Origin: Aliidongia sp035943795
GTDB lineage: Bacteria > Pseudomonadota > Alphaproteobacteria > ATCC43930 > CGMCC-115725
Reading direction: 5' to 3'
Assembly (NCBI RefSeq): GCF_035943795.1
Contig: NZ_DASZBY010000120.1
Location: forward strand, 1-64,000
Length of the DNA: 64,000 bases
The position numbers were made by a program, and so were the translations under genes. Numbering within the stretch: position 1 is the stretch's first letter; each line of letters begins with the position of its first letter. Shown one piece after another: positions 33,308 to 42,872 of the stretch. The notes beneath the pieces were generated by a model. It did not search any database, was not told the DNA's origin, and saw only the letters and a program-made list of their open reading frames with translations.

Positions 33308-36300
33308 GCCCATCCCGTCCGTTCATTCTGCGGCCGGTCGGCACCTCGCTGCTGATGGCGGCGATCCTGCTCGTCGGCATCGTCGCCTATCGCTTCCTGC
33401 CGATCTCAGCCCTGCCCGAGGTCTCGTACCCGACCATCCAGGTCCAGACCTTCTACCCGGGCGCCAGTCCCGAGGTGATGGCGACCGCCGTCACCGGACC
33501 GCTGGAGCGTCAGTTCGGCCAGATGCCGGGCCTGAACCAGATGTCGTCGATCAGTTCGGGCGGCGCGTCGGTCATCACTTTGCAGTTCAACCTGGACCTC
33601 GACCTCGACGTGGCCGAGCAGGAGGTGCAGGCGGCGATCAATGCCGGCAACAGCCTGCTGCCCAGCGACCTGCCGGCGCCGCCGATCTATGCCAAGGTCA
33701 ATCCGGCGGACACGCCGATCCTGACCATCGCCGTTTCGTCCAAGACCATGCCGCTGACCAAGATCGAGGATCTGGTCGACGTCCGCCTGGCGCAGAAGAT
33801 CTCGCAGCAGCCGGGTGTCGGCCTGGTCAGCATCAGCGGCGGCCAGCGCCCGGCCGTACGCGTCGTGGTCAACCCGCGCGCCATGGCCAGCTACGGCCTG
33901 GCGATCGACGACATCCGCACCATCATCGGCAACCAGAACGTCAATACGCCGAAGGGCAGCTTCGACGGCCCTACGCAATCGACGACGATCAACGCGAACG
34001 ACCAATTGCAGAGCGCCGACCAGTATCGCGGCCTGATCCTGGCCTATAAGAACGGCCGGCCGATCCACCTGTCCGACATCGGCACGGTCGAGGACGGGGC
34101 CGAGAACACCGAGCTGTCGGCCTGGGCCGATCGCACGCCGTCGGTCATCCTGAACGTGCAGCGCCAGCCCGGGTCGAACGTGATCCAGGTGGTCGACGGC
34201 ATCAAGGCGCTGCTGCCGAAATTCCAGGCGACCCTGCCCGCCGCCCTCGACGTGCGCGTGCTGACCGACCGGACCACGACGATCCGCGCCTCGGTCTCCG
34301 ACGTGGAGTTCGAGCTGGGCCTGGCGGTGGCACTGGTCGTGCTCGTCATCTTCCTGTTCCTGCGCAACCTGCCGGCGACCCTGATCCCCAGCCTGTCGGT
34401 GCCGCTGTCGCTGGTCGGCACCCTCGCCGCCATGTACATGCTGGGCTTCAGCCTCGACAACCTGTCGCTCATGGCGCTCACCATCTCGACCGGCTTCGTG
34501 GTCGACGACGCGATCGTCATGATCGAGAACATCGCGCGCTACGTGGAAAAGGGCGAAACGCCGCTGAATGCCGCCTTGCGCGGGTCCGAGGAGATCGGCT
34601 TCACGATCATCTCGCTGACCGTGTCGCTGCTGGCGGTGCTGATCCCGCTGCTGTTCATGGGCGACGTGGTCGGACGGCTGTTCCACGAATTCGCCATCAC
34701 GCTCGCCGTCACCATCGTGCTGTCGGCCGTAGTCTCGCTGACGCTGGTGCCCATGCTGTGTGCGTTGCTGGTCAAACACCGGCCGGAGGCGAGCCGCAAC
34801 CGGTTCGACCTATGGGCGGAGCGGGCGTTCGACCGGCTGATCGACCGCTACGGCCATGCGCTGAACTGGGTGCTGGACCGCCAGGTCGCGACCTTGATCG
34901 TGGCCGTGCTGACCCTGGGCCTGACCGTGGTGCTGTACGTCTGGATCCCGAAAGGCTTCTTCCCGGTCCAGGATACCGGCGCGCTGCAGGGCATCTCGCA
35001 AGCCTCGCAAAGCATCTCGTTCGGCGCCATGGCGGCCAATCAGCAGAAGCTGGCCGACGTCATCCTGAAGGATGCCGACGTCGACGACCTGTCGTCCTTC
35101 ATCGGCGTCGACGGCAGCAACAACACGATCAATGCCGGGCGCCTGCTGATCAACCTCAAGCCGCGCGACCAGCGGACCGCGAGCGCCAGCGAGATCATCC
35201 GGCGCCTCGACGACGAGGTCCAGCAGGTCACCGGCATCCAGCTCTATCTGCAGCCGGTCCAGGATCTGACGATCGATTCGACGGTCAGCCGTGCCCAATA
35301 CCTGTTCTTCCTGGAAAACCCGGACAACACGCTGTTCGACACCTGGCTGCCGAAGCTGGTGGCGCGCCTGCAGCAGTTGCCGGAATTCGCCGATGTGGCG
35401 AGCGACCTGCAGGAACATGGCAAGGCGCTGGACCTGACGATCGACCGGGCGACGGCGGCGCGCTTCGGCATCACACCCGCGACGGTCGACAACGCGCTCT
35501 ACGACACGTTCGGCCAGCGCATCGTCTCGACCCTCTATACCCAATCGAGCCAGTACCGCGTGATCCTGCGTGCCGAGACCCAGGATGCGAAGACCGTGCA
35601 ACAGGCGCTCGACGGGCTCTATCTGCCGTCGGCGACCTCGACCACGACGCAAGTCCCACTGTCGGCAATCGTCACAGCGACCGAGCGCAGCAATCCGCTG
35701 TCGATCCAGCACCTCGGCCAATTTCCGTCGACCAGCATCTCGTTCAACCTCGCGCCCGGCGCATCGCTGGGCCAGGCCGTGACCGAGATCGACCAGGCGG
35801 AAAAGGACATCGGTCTGCCCGATACGTTCCTCACCGCCTATCAGGGCGCGCTGTCCGCGTTCCAGGCGTCCCTGTCGAACGAGCTGATGCTGATCGTGGC
35901 GGCGTTGGTCGCGGTCTATGTCGTGCTGGGCGTGCTCTACGAGAGCTTCATCCACCCGATCACGATCCTGTCGACCCTGCCGTCGGCCGGCGTCGGCGCC
36001 CTGCTGGCGCTCCGGCTGTTCGGATCGGACCTCGACATCATCGGCATCATCGGCATCATCCTGCTGATCGGCATCGTGAAGAAGAACGCGATCATGATGA
36101 TCGACTTCGCGCTGGTCGCCGAGCGCGAGGAGGGCAAGCATCCGCGCGACGCGATCTACCAGGCCTGCCTGCTGCGCTTCCGCCCGATCTTGATGACCAC
36201 GATGGCGGCGCTGCTGGGCGCCTTGCCGCTGATGCTGGGCCACGGCACCGGATCGGAACTGCGCCAGCCGCTGGGCGTCGCCATCGTCGGTGGCCTGATC

Positions 36301-36414
36301 TTCAGCCAGGTGCTGACGCTCTTCACCACGCCGGTGATCTATCTGGCGTTCGACCGGATCGCCGTCTGGACGTCCAGGCGCTTTCAGGGTGACCGGGCGG
36401 CGCGGCCGTCATGA
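33304..36414 (+). CDS. mdtB: RND multidrug efflux pump, MdtB-like
   Basis: A 1036-residue, 12-helix RND (HAE1) transporter of full length. The N terminus (FILRPVGTSLLMAAILLVGI, then LPISALPEVSYPTIQV) is MdtB-like. The proton-relay pair D401-D402 is present in TISTGFVVDDAIVMIENI of the fourth helix, and the matching lysine region is LIGIVKKNAIMMIDFAL. It uses the proton gradient to expel substrates from the periplasm. It overlaps both neighbours by ATGA junctions. Together with the next gene it should form the heterotrimeric MdtB2C pump known in E. coli. Confidence 0.93.
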   Translation: MSPSRPFILRPVGTSLLMAAILLVGIVAYRFLPISALPEVSYPTIQVQTFYPGASPEVMATAVTGPLERQFGQMPGLNQMSSISSGGASVITLQFNLDLDLDVAEQEVQAAINAGNSLLPSDLPAPPIYAKVNPADTPILTIAVSSKTMPLTKIEDLVDVRLAQKISQQPGVGLVSISGGQRPAVRVVVNPRAMASYGLAIDDIRTIIGNQNVNTPKGSFDGPTQSTTINANDQLQSADQYRGLILAYKNGRPIHLSDIGTVEDGAENTELSAWADRTPSVILNVQRQPGSNVIQVVDGIKALLPKFQATLPAALDVRVLTDRTTTIRASVSDVEFELGLAVALVVLVIFLFLRNLPATLIPSLSVPLSLVGTLAAMYMLGFSLDNLSLMALTISTGFVVDDAIVMIENIARYVEKGETPLNAALRGSEEIGFTIISLTVSLLAVLIPLLFMGDVVGRLFHEFAITLAVTIVLSAVVSLTLVPMLCALLVKHRPEASRNRFDLWAERAFDRLIDRYGHALNWVLDRQVATLIVAVLTLGLTVVLYVWIPKGFFPVQDTGALQGISQASQSISFGAMAANQQKLADVILKDADVDDLSSFIGVDGSNNTINAGRLLINLKPRDQRTASASEIIRRLDDEVQQVTGIQLYLQPVQDLTIDSTVSRAQYLFFLENPDNTLFDTWLPKLVARLQQLPEFADVASDLQEHGKALDLTIDRATAARFGITPATVDNALYDTFGQRIVSTLYTQSSQYRVILRAETQDAKTVQQALDGLYLPSATSTTTQVPLSAIVTATERSNPLSIQHLGQFPSTSISFNLAPGASLGQAVTEIDQAEKDIGLPDTFLTAYQGALSAFQASLSNELMLIVAALVAVYVVLGVLYESFIHPITILSTLPSAGVGALLALRLFGSDLDIIGIIGIILLIGIVKKNAIMMIDFALVAEREEGKHPRDAIYQACLLRFRPILMTTMAALLGALPLMLGHGTGSELRQPLGVAIVGGLIFSQVLTLFTTPVIYLAFDRIAVWTSRRFQGDRAARPS

Positions 36415-39400
36415 ACATTTCCGCCCCCTTCATCGCGCGGCCGATCGCGACCACGCTCCTGACCATCGCCATCGCGCTCGCAGGCTTCCTGGCCTATGCG
36501 AAGCTGCCGGTCGCCCCCCTGCCCGAGGTCGATTTCCCGACCATCTCGGTCTCGGCCCAATTGCCCGGAGCCAGTCCGGAAACGGTCGCGACCAGCCTGG
36601 CGAGCCCGCTGGAGCGCCATCTGGGCCAGATCGCCGACGTGACCGAGATCACGTCGCAGAGCCAGACCGGCCAGGCGCGCATCACCCTGCAATTCGACCT
36701 CAGCCGCGACATCGACGGCGCCGCCCGCGACGTGCAGGCCGCGATCAACGCAGCGCGCGCCGACCTGCCGTCCAACCTGCTCAGCAACCCGACCTATCGC
36801 AAGGTCAACCCGGCCGACGCGCCGGTGCTGATCCTGGCGCTGACCTCGAAGACGCTCACCCGCGGCCAGATGTACGACGCGGCCAGCACTATCCTCGCCC
36901 AGCAGCTGTCGCAACTTTCCGGCGTCGGCCAGGTCATCATCAGCGGCGCCGCCCTGCCGGCCGTGCGGGTCGAACTCAATCCGCAGGCGCTGTTCAACTA
37001 CGGCATCGGCCTGGAGGACGTGCGGTCAGCCCTGTCCTCCGCCAATGCCAACGCGCCCAAAGGCACGATCGAGCTCAGCGACGAGCGGTTCCAGATCTAC
37101 ACCAACGACCAAGCGACCCATGCCGCCGACTACAAGCCGCTGATCGTGGCCTATCGCAACGGCCGCGCGGTCATGCTGCAGGACGTCGCCGACGTCGAGG
37201 ATTCGGTGCAGGACCTGCGCAACCTGGGCCTGGCAAACGGCGAGCCGGCCGTGCTGGTCATCGTGTTCCGCTCGCCCGGCGCCAACATCATCACCACGGT
37301 CGACGGCGTGCGCGCGAGCGTGCCCAAGCTGAAGGCCGCCCTGCCCCACGACGTCGCCATCACCTTCGCCAGCGACCGCACGACTACGATCCGCGCGTCC
37401 CTGAGCGATACCGAGCGCACGCTGATCATCTCGGTCATCCTGGTGACCCTCGTGGTCTATGCCTTCCTGCGCAACATCCGCGCGACCCTGATCCCGGCCG
37501 TCGCCGTGCCGGTCTCGATCATCGGGACGTTCGGCGCCATGTATCTGCTGGGCTTCAGCCTCGACAACCTGTCGCTCATGGCGCTGACCATCGCGACCGG
37601 CTTCGTGGTCGACGATGCGGTGGTCGTGCTGGAGAACATCTCGCGCCACATGGAGGCCGGGCTGTCGCGCCAGGAGGCGGCGCTGCGCGGCGCGCGCGAG
37701 GTAGGCTTCACCGTCATCTCGATCACCCTGTCACTGATCGCCGTGTTCCTGCCGATCCTGCTGATGGGCGGCATCGTCGGCCGGCTGTTCCGCGAATTCG
37801 CGCTCACCCTGTCGCTCGCCATCCTGATCTCGATGGTCATCTCGCTGACGACCACGCCGATGCTGTGTGCGCTGTTCCTGAAGGTCGAGCCGCGCCGGCG
37901 CGACGCCGGGCGCAAGCCGACCCTGTTCGACCGGGCGCAGGGTTTCTACGGGCGGACGCTCGGCTGGGCGCTGGACCATCGCTTCCTCGTCCTGCTGACC
38001 CTGATCGCCACCGTGGCGCTCAACGTCTTCCTGCTCACCATCATCCCGAAGGGCTTCTTCCCGACCCAGGACACCGGCCGCATGACCGGCAGCCTGCAGG
38101 CCGACCAGAGCACATCCTTCCAGCTGATGAGCCAGAAGCTGACCCAGATGATGGACATCGTCCGCAAAGACCCGGCGGTCGAATCCGTCGTGGGTTCGAC
38201 CGGGGCGGGCGGCGGCGGTGGCGCCTCGCAGGCCAACACCGGCAGCGTCTACGTCGCCCTGAAGGCGCGCAGCGACCGGGACGGCATCGATGTCGTCATG
38301 GCCCGGCTGCGCCGCAACCTGTCCCATGTGCCGGGCGGTCGCCTGTTCCTGCAGCCGGTCCAGGACATCCGGGTCGGCGGCCGGCAGAGCAATGCCGCCT
38401 ATCAATTCACGCTCCAGGGCGACAATACCGAAGAGGTCTACGCCTGGGCGCCCAAGCTGCTGGATGCGCTGCAGAAGGATCCGACCCTGGTCGACGTCAA
38501 TTCCGACCAGCAGCAGAAGGGGCTGGAGACCGAGTTGATCATCGATCGTGCGACCGCTTCGCGCCTGGGCATCACCGCGGCGCAAATCGACAACACGCTC
38601 TATGACGCGTTCGGCCAGCGCGCGGTCTCGACCATTTTCAACGCGCTGAACCAGTACCGCGTGATCATGGAGGTGGCACCGCGCTATTGGCAAAGCCCGG
38701 ACATGCTGAACCAGATCTGGGTCAGCACCTCGGGCGGCGCGGCCAGCGGCAGTGCCACCACGAACCTGCCAGGTGGCCTGGTCACCGCCGCCGGCACGGC
38801 CGGATCGAGCAGCGGCGCCAGCGATTCCGCACGCAATGCGGCGCAGAATTCGATCAGTTCAACGGGCAAAGGCAGCGGGTCGGCGGGTGCCGCCGTCAGC
38901 ACCGGCAAGGAGACCATGGTGCCGCTGTCGGCCATCGCCCATTTCGGCCCCGGCAACACACCGCTCGCGGTCAATCACCAGAGCCAGTTCGTGGCGACGA
39001 CCATCTCGTTCAACCTGCCGGCCGGCAAGTCGCTGAGCGACGCCAGCGACGCCATCAATAAGGCGATGGCCGATCTCAAGATGCCGGCCGACATGATCGG
39101 CACCTTCGCCGGCACGGCGCAGGTGTTCCAATCCTCGCTCGACGACGAGAAGCTGCTGATCGGTGCGGCACTCGCGGCCGTCTATATCGTGCTGGGCGTG
39201 CTCTACGAGAGCTACGTCCATCCGTTGACCATCCTGTCGACCCTGCCGTCGGCCGGCGTCGGCGCGGTGCTGGCGCTGATGCTGTTCCAGATCGATTTCA
39301 CCATCATCGCGATGATCGGCGTCATCCTGCTGATCGGCATCGTCAAGAAGAACGCGATCCTGATGATCGATTTCGCGCTGGAGGCCGAGCGCGTGCGCGG

Positions 39401-39671
39401 GCTGGACAGCAGGGCCGCGATCACCCAGGCCTGCCTGATGCGCTTCCGCCCGATCATGATGACCACCGCCGCGGCCCTGCTGGGTGCCCTGCCGCTCGCC
39501 TTCGCCTATGGCGACGGCAGCGAATTGCGCCAGCCGCTCGGCGTGTCGATCGTCGGCGGCCTGATCTTCAGCCAGATGCTGACGCTCTATACGACCCCGG
39601 TCGTCTATCTCTATCTCGACCGGCTGCGACCGCGTGCGCGGCATGTCCTGCAGGCGGAGCCCGCACGATGA
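36411..39671 (+). CDS. mdtC: RND multidrug efflux pump, MdtC-like, with a Ser/Gly/Ala-rich insert
   Basis: A 1086-residue RND transporter whose N terminus (PFIARPIATTLLTIAIALAGF) and LAYAKLPVAPLPEVDFPTI are MdtC-like. The relay D401-D402 is conserved in TIATGFVVDDAVVVLENI, and LIGIVKKNAILMIDFAL in the C half is intact. It is about 50-60 residues longer than E. coli MdtC. The extra length is accounted for by a low-complexity stretch at about residues 772-835 (Gly, Ser, Ala, Thr, Asn), in the periplasmic docking region just before the conserved VPLSAIAHF. The frame is continuous through it. It is translationally coupled to both neighbours by ATGA overlaps. Confidence 0.93.
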   Translation: MNISAPFIARPIATTLLTIAIALAGFLAYAKLPVAPLPEVDFPTISVSAQLPGASPETVATSLASPLERHLGQIADVTEITSQSQTGQARITLQFDLSRDIDGAARDVQAAINAARADLPSNLLSNPTYRKVNPADAPVLILALTSKTLTRGQMYDAASTILAQQLSQLSGVGQVIISGAALPAVRVELNPQALFNYGIGLEDVRSALSSANANAPKGTIELSDERFQIYTNDQATHAADYKPLIVAYRNGRAVMLQDVADVEDSVQDLRNLGLANGEPAVLVIVFRSPGANIITTVDGVRASVPKLKAALPHDVAITFASDRTTTIRASLSDTERTLIISVILVTLVVYAFLRNIRATLIPAVAVPVSIIGTFGAMYLLGFSLDNLSLMALTIATGFVVDDAVVVLENISRHMEAGLSRQEAALRGAREVGFTVISITLSLIAVFLPILLMGGIVGRLFREFALTLSLAILISMVISLTTTPMLCALFLKVEPRRRDAGRKPTLFDRAQGFYGRTLGWALDHRFLVLLTLIATVALNVFLLTIIPKGFFPTQDTGRMTGSLQADQSTSFQLMSQKLTQMMDIVRKDPAVESVVGSTGAGGGGGASQANTGSVYVALKARSDRDGIDVVMARLRRNLSHVPGGRLFLQPVQDIRVGGRQSNAAYQFTLQGDNTEEVYAWAPKLLDALQKDPTLVDVNSDQQQKGLETELIIDRATASRLGITAAQIDNTLYDAFGQRAVSTIFNALNQYRVIMEVAPRYWQSPDMLNQIWVSTSGGAASGSATTNLPGGLVTAAGTAGSSSGASDSARNAAQNSISSTGKGSGSAGAAVSTGKETMVPLSAIAHFGPGNTPLAVNHQSQFVATTISFNLPAGKSLSDASDAINKAMADLKMPADMIGTFAGTAQVFQSSLDDEKLLIGAALAAVYIVLGVLYESYVHPLTILSTLPSAGVGAVLALMLFQIDFTIIAMIGVILLIGIVKKNAILMIDFALEAERVRGLDSRAAITQACLMRFRPIMMTTAAALLGALPLAFAYGDGSELRQPLGVSIVGGLIFSQMLTLYTTPVVYLYLDRLRPRARHVLQAEPAR

Positions 39672-41089
39672 GACGAATTCCGCTGATCGCCCTGGCGCTG
39701 CTCGGGGGCTGCATGGTCGGGCCGGACTATCAGCGCGCCGACGCGCCCGATGCCCCCGCCTTCAAGGAGGCGCCTGCCGGGTGGAAACTCAGCACGCCGG
39801 TCGACGCGCTGCCGAAGGGCAACTGGTGGGCGATCTATCGGGATCCGGCGCTCGACGCGCTCGAACGCCAGGTCGCCATATCGAACCAGAACGTGAAGAG
39901 CTTCGAAGCGCAATATCGCCAGGCCCAGGCGATCGCCGACGAGGCCCGGTCCCAGGAATTCCCGACGGTCGGCGTGTCCGGCGGCGTCACCCGCAGCCAC
40001 AGTGGCGGCACCGGCAGCAGCGGGTTGAGCTCAGCCGGCGGTCGTGGGGCGCGCACGCTGTTCACGGCCGAAGCCAGCGCCAGCTGGGATCTCGATCTGT
40101 GGGGCCGCATCCGGCGCCAGGCCGAGAGCGACGTCGCCGGCGCCCAGGTGAGTGCCGCCGATCTGGCCAATGCCACGCTCTCGGCCCAATCGACGCTCGC
40201 GACCGACTATTTCCAGCTGCGCGCCCAGGACGCCCTGACCCAGTTGCTGACCGATACGGTCAAGGCCGACCAGGAAGCGCTGCGCATCACGCAGAACCAG
40301 TACAACGCCGGCACCGCGGCGCCGTCCGACGTGGCGCAGGCCGAGACCCAGCTGGCGGCGGCCCAGGCACAATTGATCGCGGCGGGGGTGCAGAGGCAGA
40401 GCTTCGAGCATGCCATCGCCGTGCTGACCGGCGTGCCGCCCGCCGCCCTCACACTGCCGCCCGGCACGCTCGCCACAGAGGTGCCGGTGGTACCCGCCGG
40501 CCTGCCCTCGAGCTTGCTGGAACGCCGACCCGACATCGCGGCGGCGGAGCGTGCGATGGCCGCGCAGAACGCGCTGATCGGTGTGGCGGTCGCGGCCTAT
40601 TACCCGGATATCTCCCTGTCGGCCGACTATGGCTTCGAGGGCAACCCGATCGGCAAGCTGTTCCGCGCCGCGAACCGGCTCTGGTCGCTGGGCGCCAGTG
40701 CCAGCGAGACCCTGTTCGACGGCGGCGAGCGCAGTGCCGCGGTCCGGGCGGCCGAAGCGTCCTACGACAGCAGCGTCGCAACCTATCGCCAGACGGTGCT
40801 GACCGCGTTCCAGCAGGTCGAGGACCAGCTGTCCGCCTTGCGGATCCTCGAGCAGCAGTCCGTGTCCGAAACCGAAGCCGTGCGCGCCGCCAGCCGATCC
40901 CGCGACATCGCGCTCAACGAATATCGCGCCGGCACCGTCGCCTATACCACGGTGGTCACCGCGCAGACCGCCTTGCTGGGCGACCAGGAAGCGGCCTTGA
41001 CCGTGCAGGAAAACCGTATGGTCGCGAGCGCCACCCTGGTCGCGGCGCTGGGTGGCGGCTGGACGGCGGCGGACCTACCGTCCCGGTAG
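39668..41089 (+). CDS. Outer-membrane efflux lipoprotein (NodT/OprM family)
   Basis: A 473-residue outer-membrane factor with two OEP repeats. MRRIPLIALALLGGC is a lipoprotein signal with cysteine at 15; MVGPDYQRAD follows, the usual NodT-family start. The repeats carry the long helices (LANATLSAQSTLATDYFQLRAQ) and the beta strands with GLPSSLLERRPDIAAAERAMAAQNALIGVA, the family signature. It would form the exit duct for the MdtABC-like pump. It is the last gene of the operon, overlapping mdtC by 4 nt. Confidence 0.93.
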   Translation: MRRIPLIALALLGGCMVGPDYQRADAPDAPAFKEAPAGWKLSTPVDALPKGNWWAIYRDPALDALERQVAISNQNVKSFEAQYRQAQAIADEARSQEFPTVGVSGGVTRSHSGGTGSSGLSSAGGRGARTLFTAEASASWDLDLWGRIRRQAESDVAGAQVSAADLANATLSAQSTLATDYFQLRAQDALTQLLTDTVKADQEALRITQNQYNAGTAAPSDVAQAETQLAAAQAQLIAAGVQRQSFEHAIAVLTGVPPAALTLPPGTLATEVPVVPAGLPSSLLERRPDIAAAERAMAAQNALIGVAVAAYYPDISLSADYGFEGNPIGKLFRAANRLWSLGASASETLFDGGERSAAVRAAEASYDSSVATYRQTVLTAFQQVEDQLSALRILEQQSVSETEAVRAASRSRDIALNEYRAGTVAYTTVVTAQTALLGDQEAALTVQENRMVASATLVAALGGGWTAADLPSR

Positions 41090-41141
41090 CAGTCGATTTC
41101 GGCGTAACATGAAGGCCTGCCGTCGGCTCATTGGCGAACGG

Positions 41142-41789
41142 TCAGTTGGTCGATGGGGCGTTGATCGCAAATTGCGCGGCGAAAGCCCGACCATAAGCGG
41201 GCCGAGCTTCTCCGCGAGCGACATAGGCGGCCAGGTTTTGAAATTCGTCCAAAACGCCTGACATTCTTAGCCGTAGCAGCACGGATACCATCAATAGATC
41301 GCCGGCGCTGAACGCACCATCGAGCCATTCGGCGACGCCCAAGTGAGCCGAGAGTTTGTCCAAACACGCGCGAAGGCGGTCCTTGATCAACGGCAAGCGC
41401 TGCTCGCTCCAAGGCTTGTCGCTCTCAAATATTCTTGCTGTCGTCAATTCGAGGATCGGCGGCTCGACGGTGTTGAGTGCGGCGAACATCCACGTGATCG
41501 CGCGGGCACGGGCATCGCGATCCTTCGGCAGCAGCCCCGCATGCCGTTCAGCAAGATGAAAGACGATCGAGCCGGTCTCGAACAGCGAGAGGGAGCCTTC
41601 CTCATAGGTGGGAATCTGGCCGAAGGGATGGATTGCCAGATGGTCGGGCGCCTTCATCGCTGCGAAGGAAACCAGACGAACCGCATAAGGCTGACCCACT
41701 TCTTCGAGCGCCCAGCGAACGCGCGTATCGCGCGCCAGGCCCTTGCCGCCATCGGGCGATCGTTCGAATGCCGTGATCGTGATCGTCAT
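41142..41789 (-). CDS. Glutathione S-transferase family protein
   Basis: A 215-residue protein with an N-terminal thioredoxin-like GST domain (TITAFERSPDGGKGLARDTRVRWALEEVGQPY, with the cis-Pro/glutathione region FGQIPTYEEGSLSLFETGSIVFHLAE) and an all-helical C domain with SAGDLLMVSVLL (N-capping box). The ATG at 41789 has AAGGA at a good distance; a GTG directly before it is the alternative. It is convergent with the efflux operon. The substrate is unknown. Confidence 0.92.
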   Translation of the reverse strand: MTITITAFERSPDGGKGLARDTRVRWALEEVGQPYAVRLVSFAAMKAPDHLAIHPFGQIPTYEEGSLSLFETGSIVFHLAERHAGLLPKDRDARARAITWMFAALNTVEPPILELTTARIFESDKPWSEQRLPLIKDRLRACLDKLSAHLGVAEWLDGAFSAGDLLMVSVLLRLRMSGVLDEFQNLAAYVARGEARPAYGRAFAAQFAINAPSTN

Positions 41790-41906
41790 CACATCGGTTC
41801 CTTGCTGCGACGAATTTCTTCGCCTTCCTATCGTGATGACGAATCAGCCTCCCGGAAACCGACATCGGTCTCGAACTATTTCATTGATGAGGGCGCGCGC
41901 CGACAT

Positions 41907-42836
41907 CTACTCTTCGTCGAACAGCGCTTCGATCTGGGCCGGGGTGAAGTCGTAGTCGGTCGAGCAGAACTCGCAATTGACCGAGACCTTGCCGTCGACT
42001 TCCAGGCCGACCAGTTCCTCGCGCGGCAGGGAGCGCAGAACGCGAGAAATGCGCTCGCGCGAGCACCGGCATAGCGCCTGCAGACGCTGCGCCGGCCAGG
42101 CACGCACGCCGTCCTCGTGGAACAGGCGAAACAGCAGGTCCTCGGCCGGCAGCGCCGGGTCAGTCAGTTCGGCGGAGCTGCAGCTGCCGAGGAAGCTCAG
42201 CGCGCGGTTCCAGCCCTCGTCTTCGGTCTCTTCCTCGCGTTCGGGCTCGTTCTCTGCCTCGCCGCCTTCGGTCGGCAGGCGCTGGAGCATGATGCCGCCG
42301 GCCCGCCACGGACCGGGCTTGCCCTCGGCATCGGGTGTGCCGCGCGTTACGGCCAGCTTGATGCCTGTCGCGATCTGTTCGGACTGGGCGAAGTAATGCG
42401 CGGCGCATTCGGCGAGCGTGCCGCCCTCGAGCGCCACGATGCCCTGGTAGCGCTCGTTGTCGTCGCCCTGGTCGACGGTGAAGGCCAGATAGCCGCTGCC
42501 CAGCAGGCGCGGCACCGGCGGCCCGTCGAGCGCTGCCGCCGCGGCCACACCCTCGGCGTCATATTGCGCGTAACCCCGCACGGCACCGCTCGAGGTCACG
42601 TCGGCGACGATCAGCCGGACCGCCCCCTCGCCCTTGGTCTGCAGCGTGAATACGCCGTCGTACTTGAGCGCGCCGGCAAGCAGGCCCGCCAAGGTCACCG
42701 CCTCGCACAGCAGGCTCGCGACCGCGTCGGGATAGCCGTGCTGGGTAATGATCTTGTCGACCGCCGTATTGAAGCGGACGAGGCGACCGCGCAATGCGGT
42801 CGCCTCGATCTGGAACGGCAGAATGAGATCATCCAT
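41907..42836 (-). CDS. hslO: Hsp33 redox-regulated chaperone
   Basis: A 309-residue Hsp33. The N-terminal substrate-binding fold includes SLLCEAVTLAGLLAGALKYDGVFTLQTKGEG and the ribosome-clamp strands. The C-terminal redox switch has CRCSRERI followed by CEFCSTDY, giving the CXC...CXXC zinc site that forms disulfides under oxidative stress and activates holdase function. An acidic linker (EGGEAENEPEREEETEDEG) lies between, longer than in E. coli. Upstream is argF, and argD-argF-hslO is a familiar alphaproteobacterial gene order. Confidence 0.96.
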   Translation of the reverse strand: MDDLILPFQIEATALRGRLVRFNTAVDKIITQHGYPDAVASLLCEAVTLAGLLAGALKYDGVFTLQTKGEGAVRLIVADVTSSGAVRGYAQYDAEGVAAAAALDGPPVPRLLGSGYLAFTVDQGDDNERYQGIVALEGGTLAECAAHYFAQSEQIATGIKLAVTRGTPDAEGKPGPWRAGGIMLQRLPTEGGEAENEPEREEETEDEGWNRALSFLGSCSSAELTDPALPAEDLLFRLFHEDGVRAWPAQRLQALCRCSRERISRVLRSLPREELVGLEVDGKVSVNCEFCSTDYDFTPAQIEALFDEE

Positions 42837-42872
42837 GGAACGCGGCCTTCCGCCGGAGAGTGTGTGCGGGCG

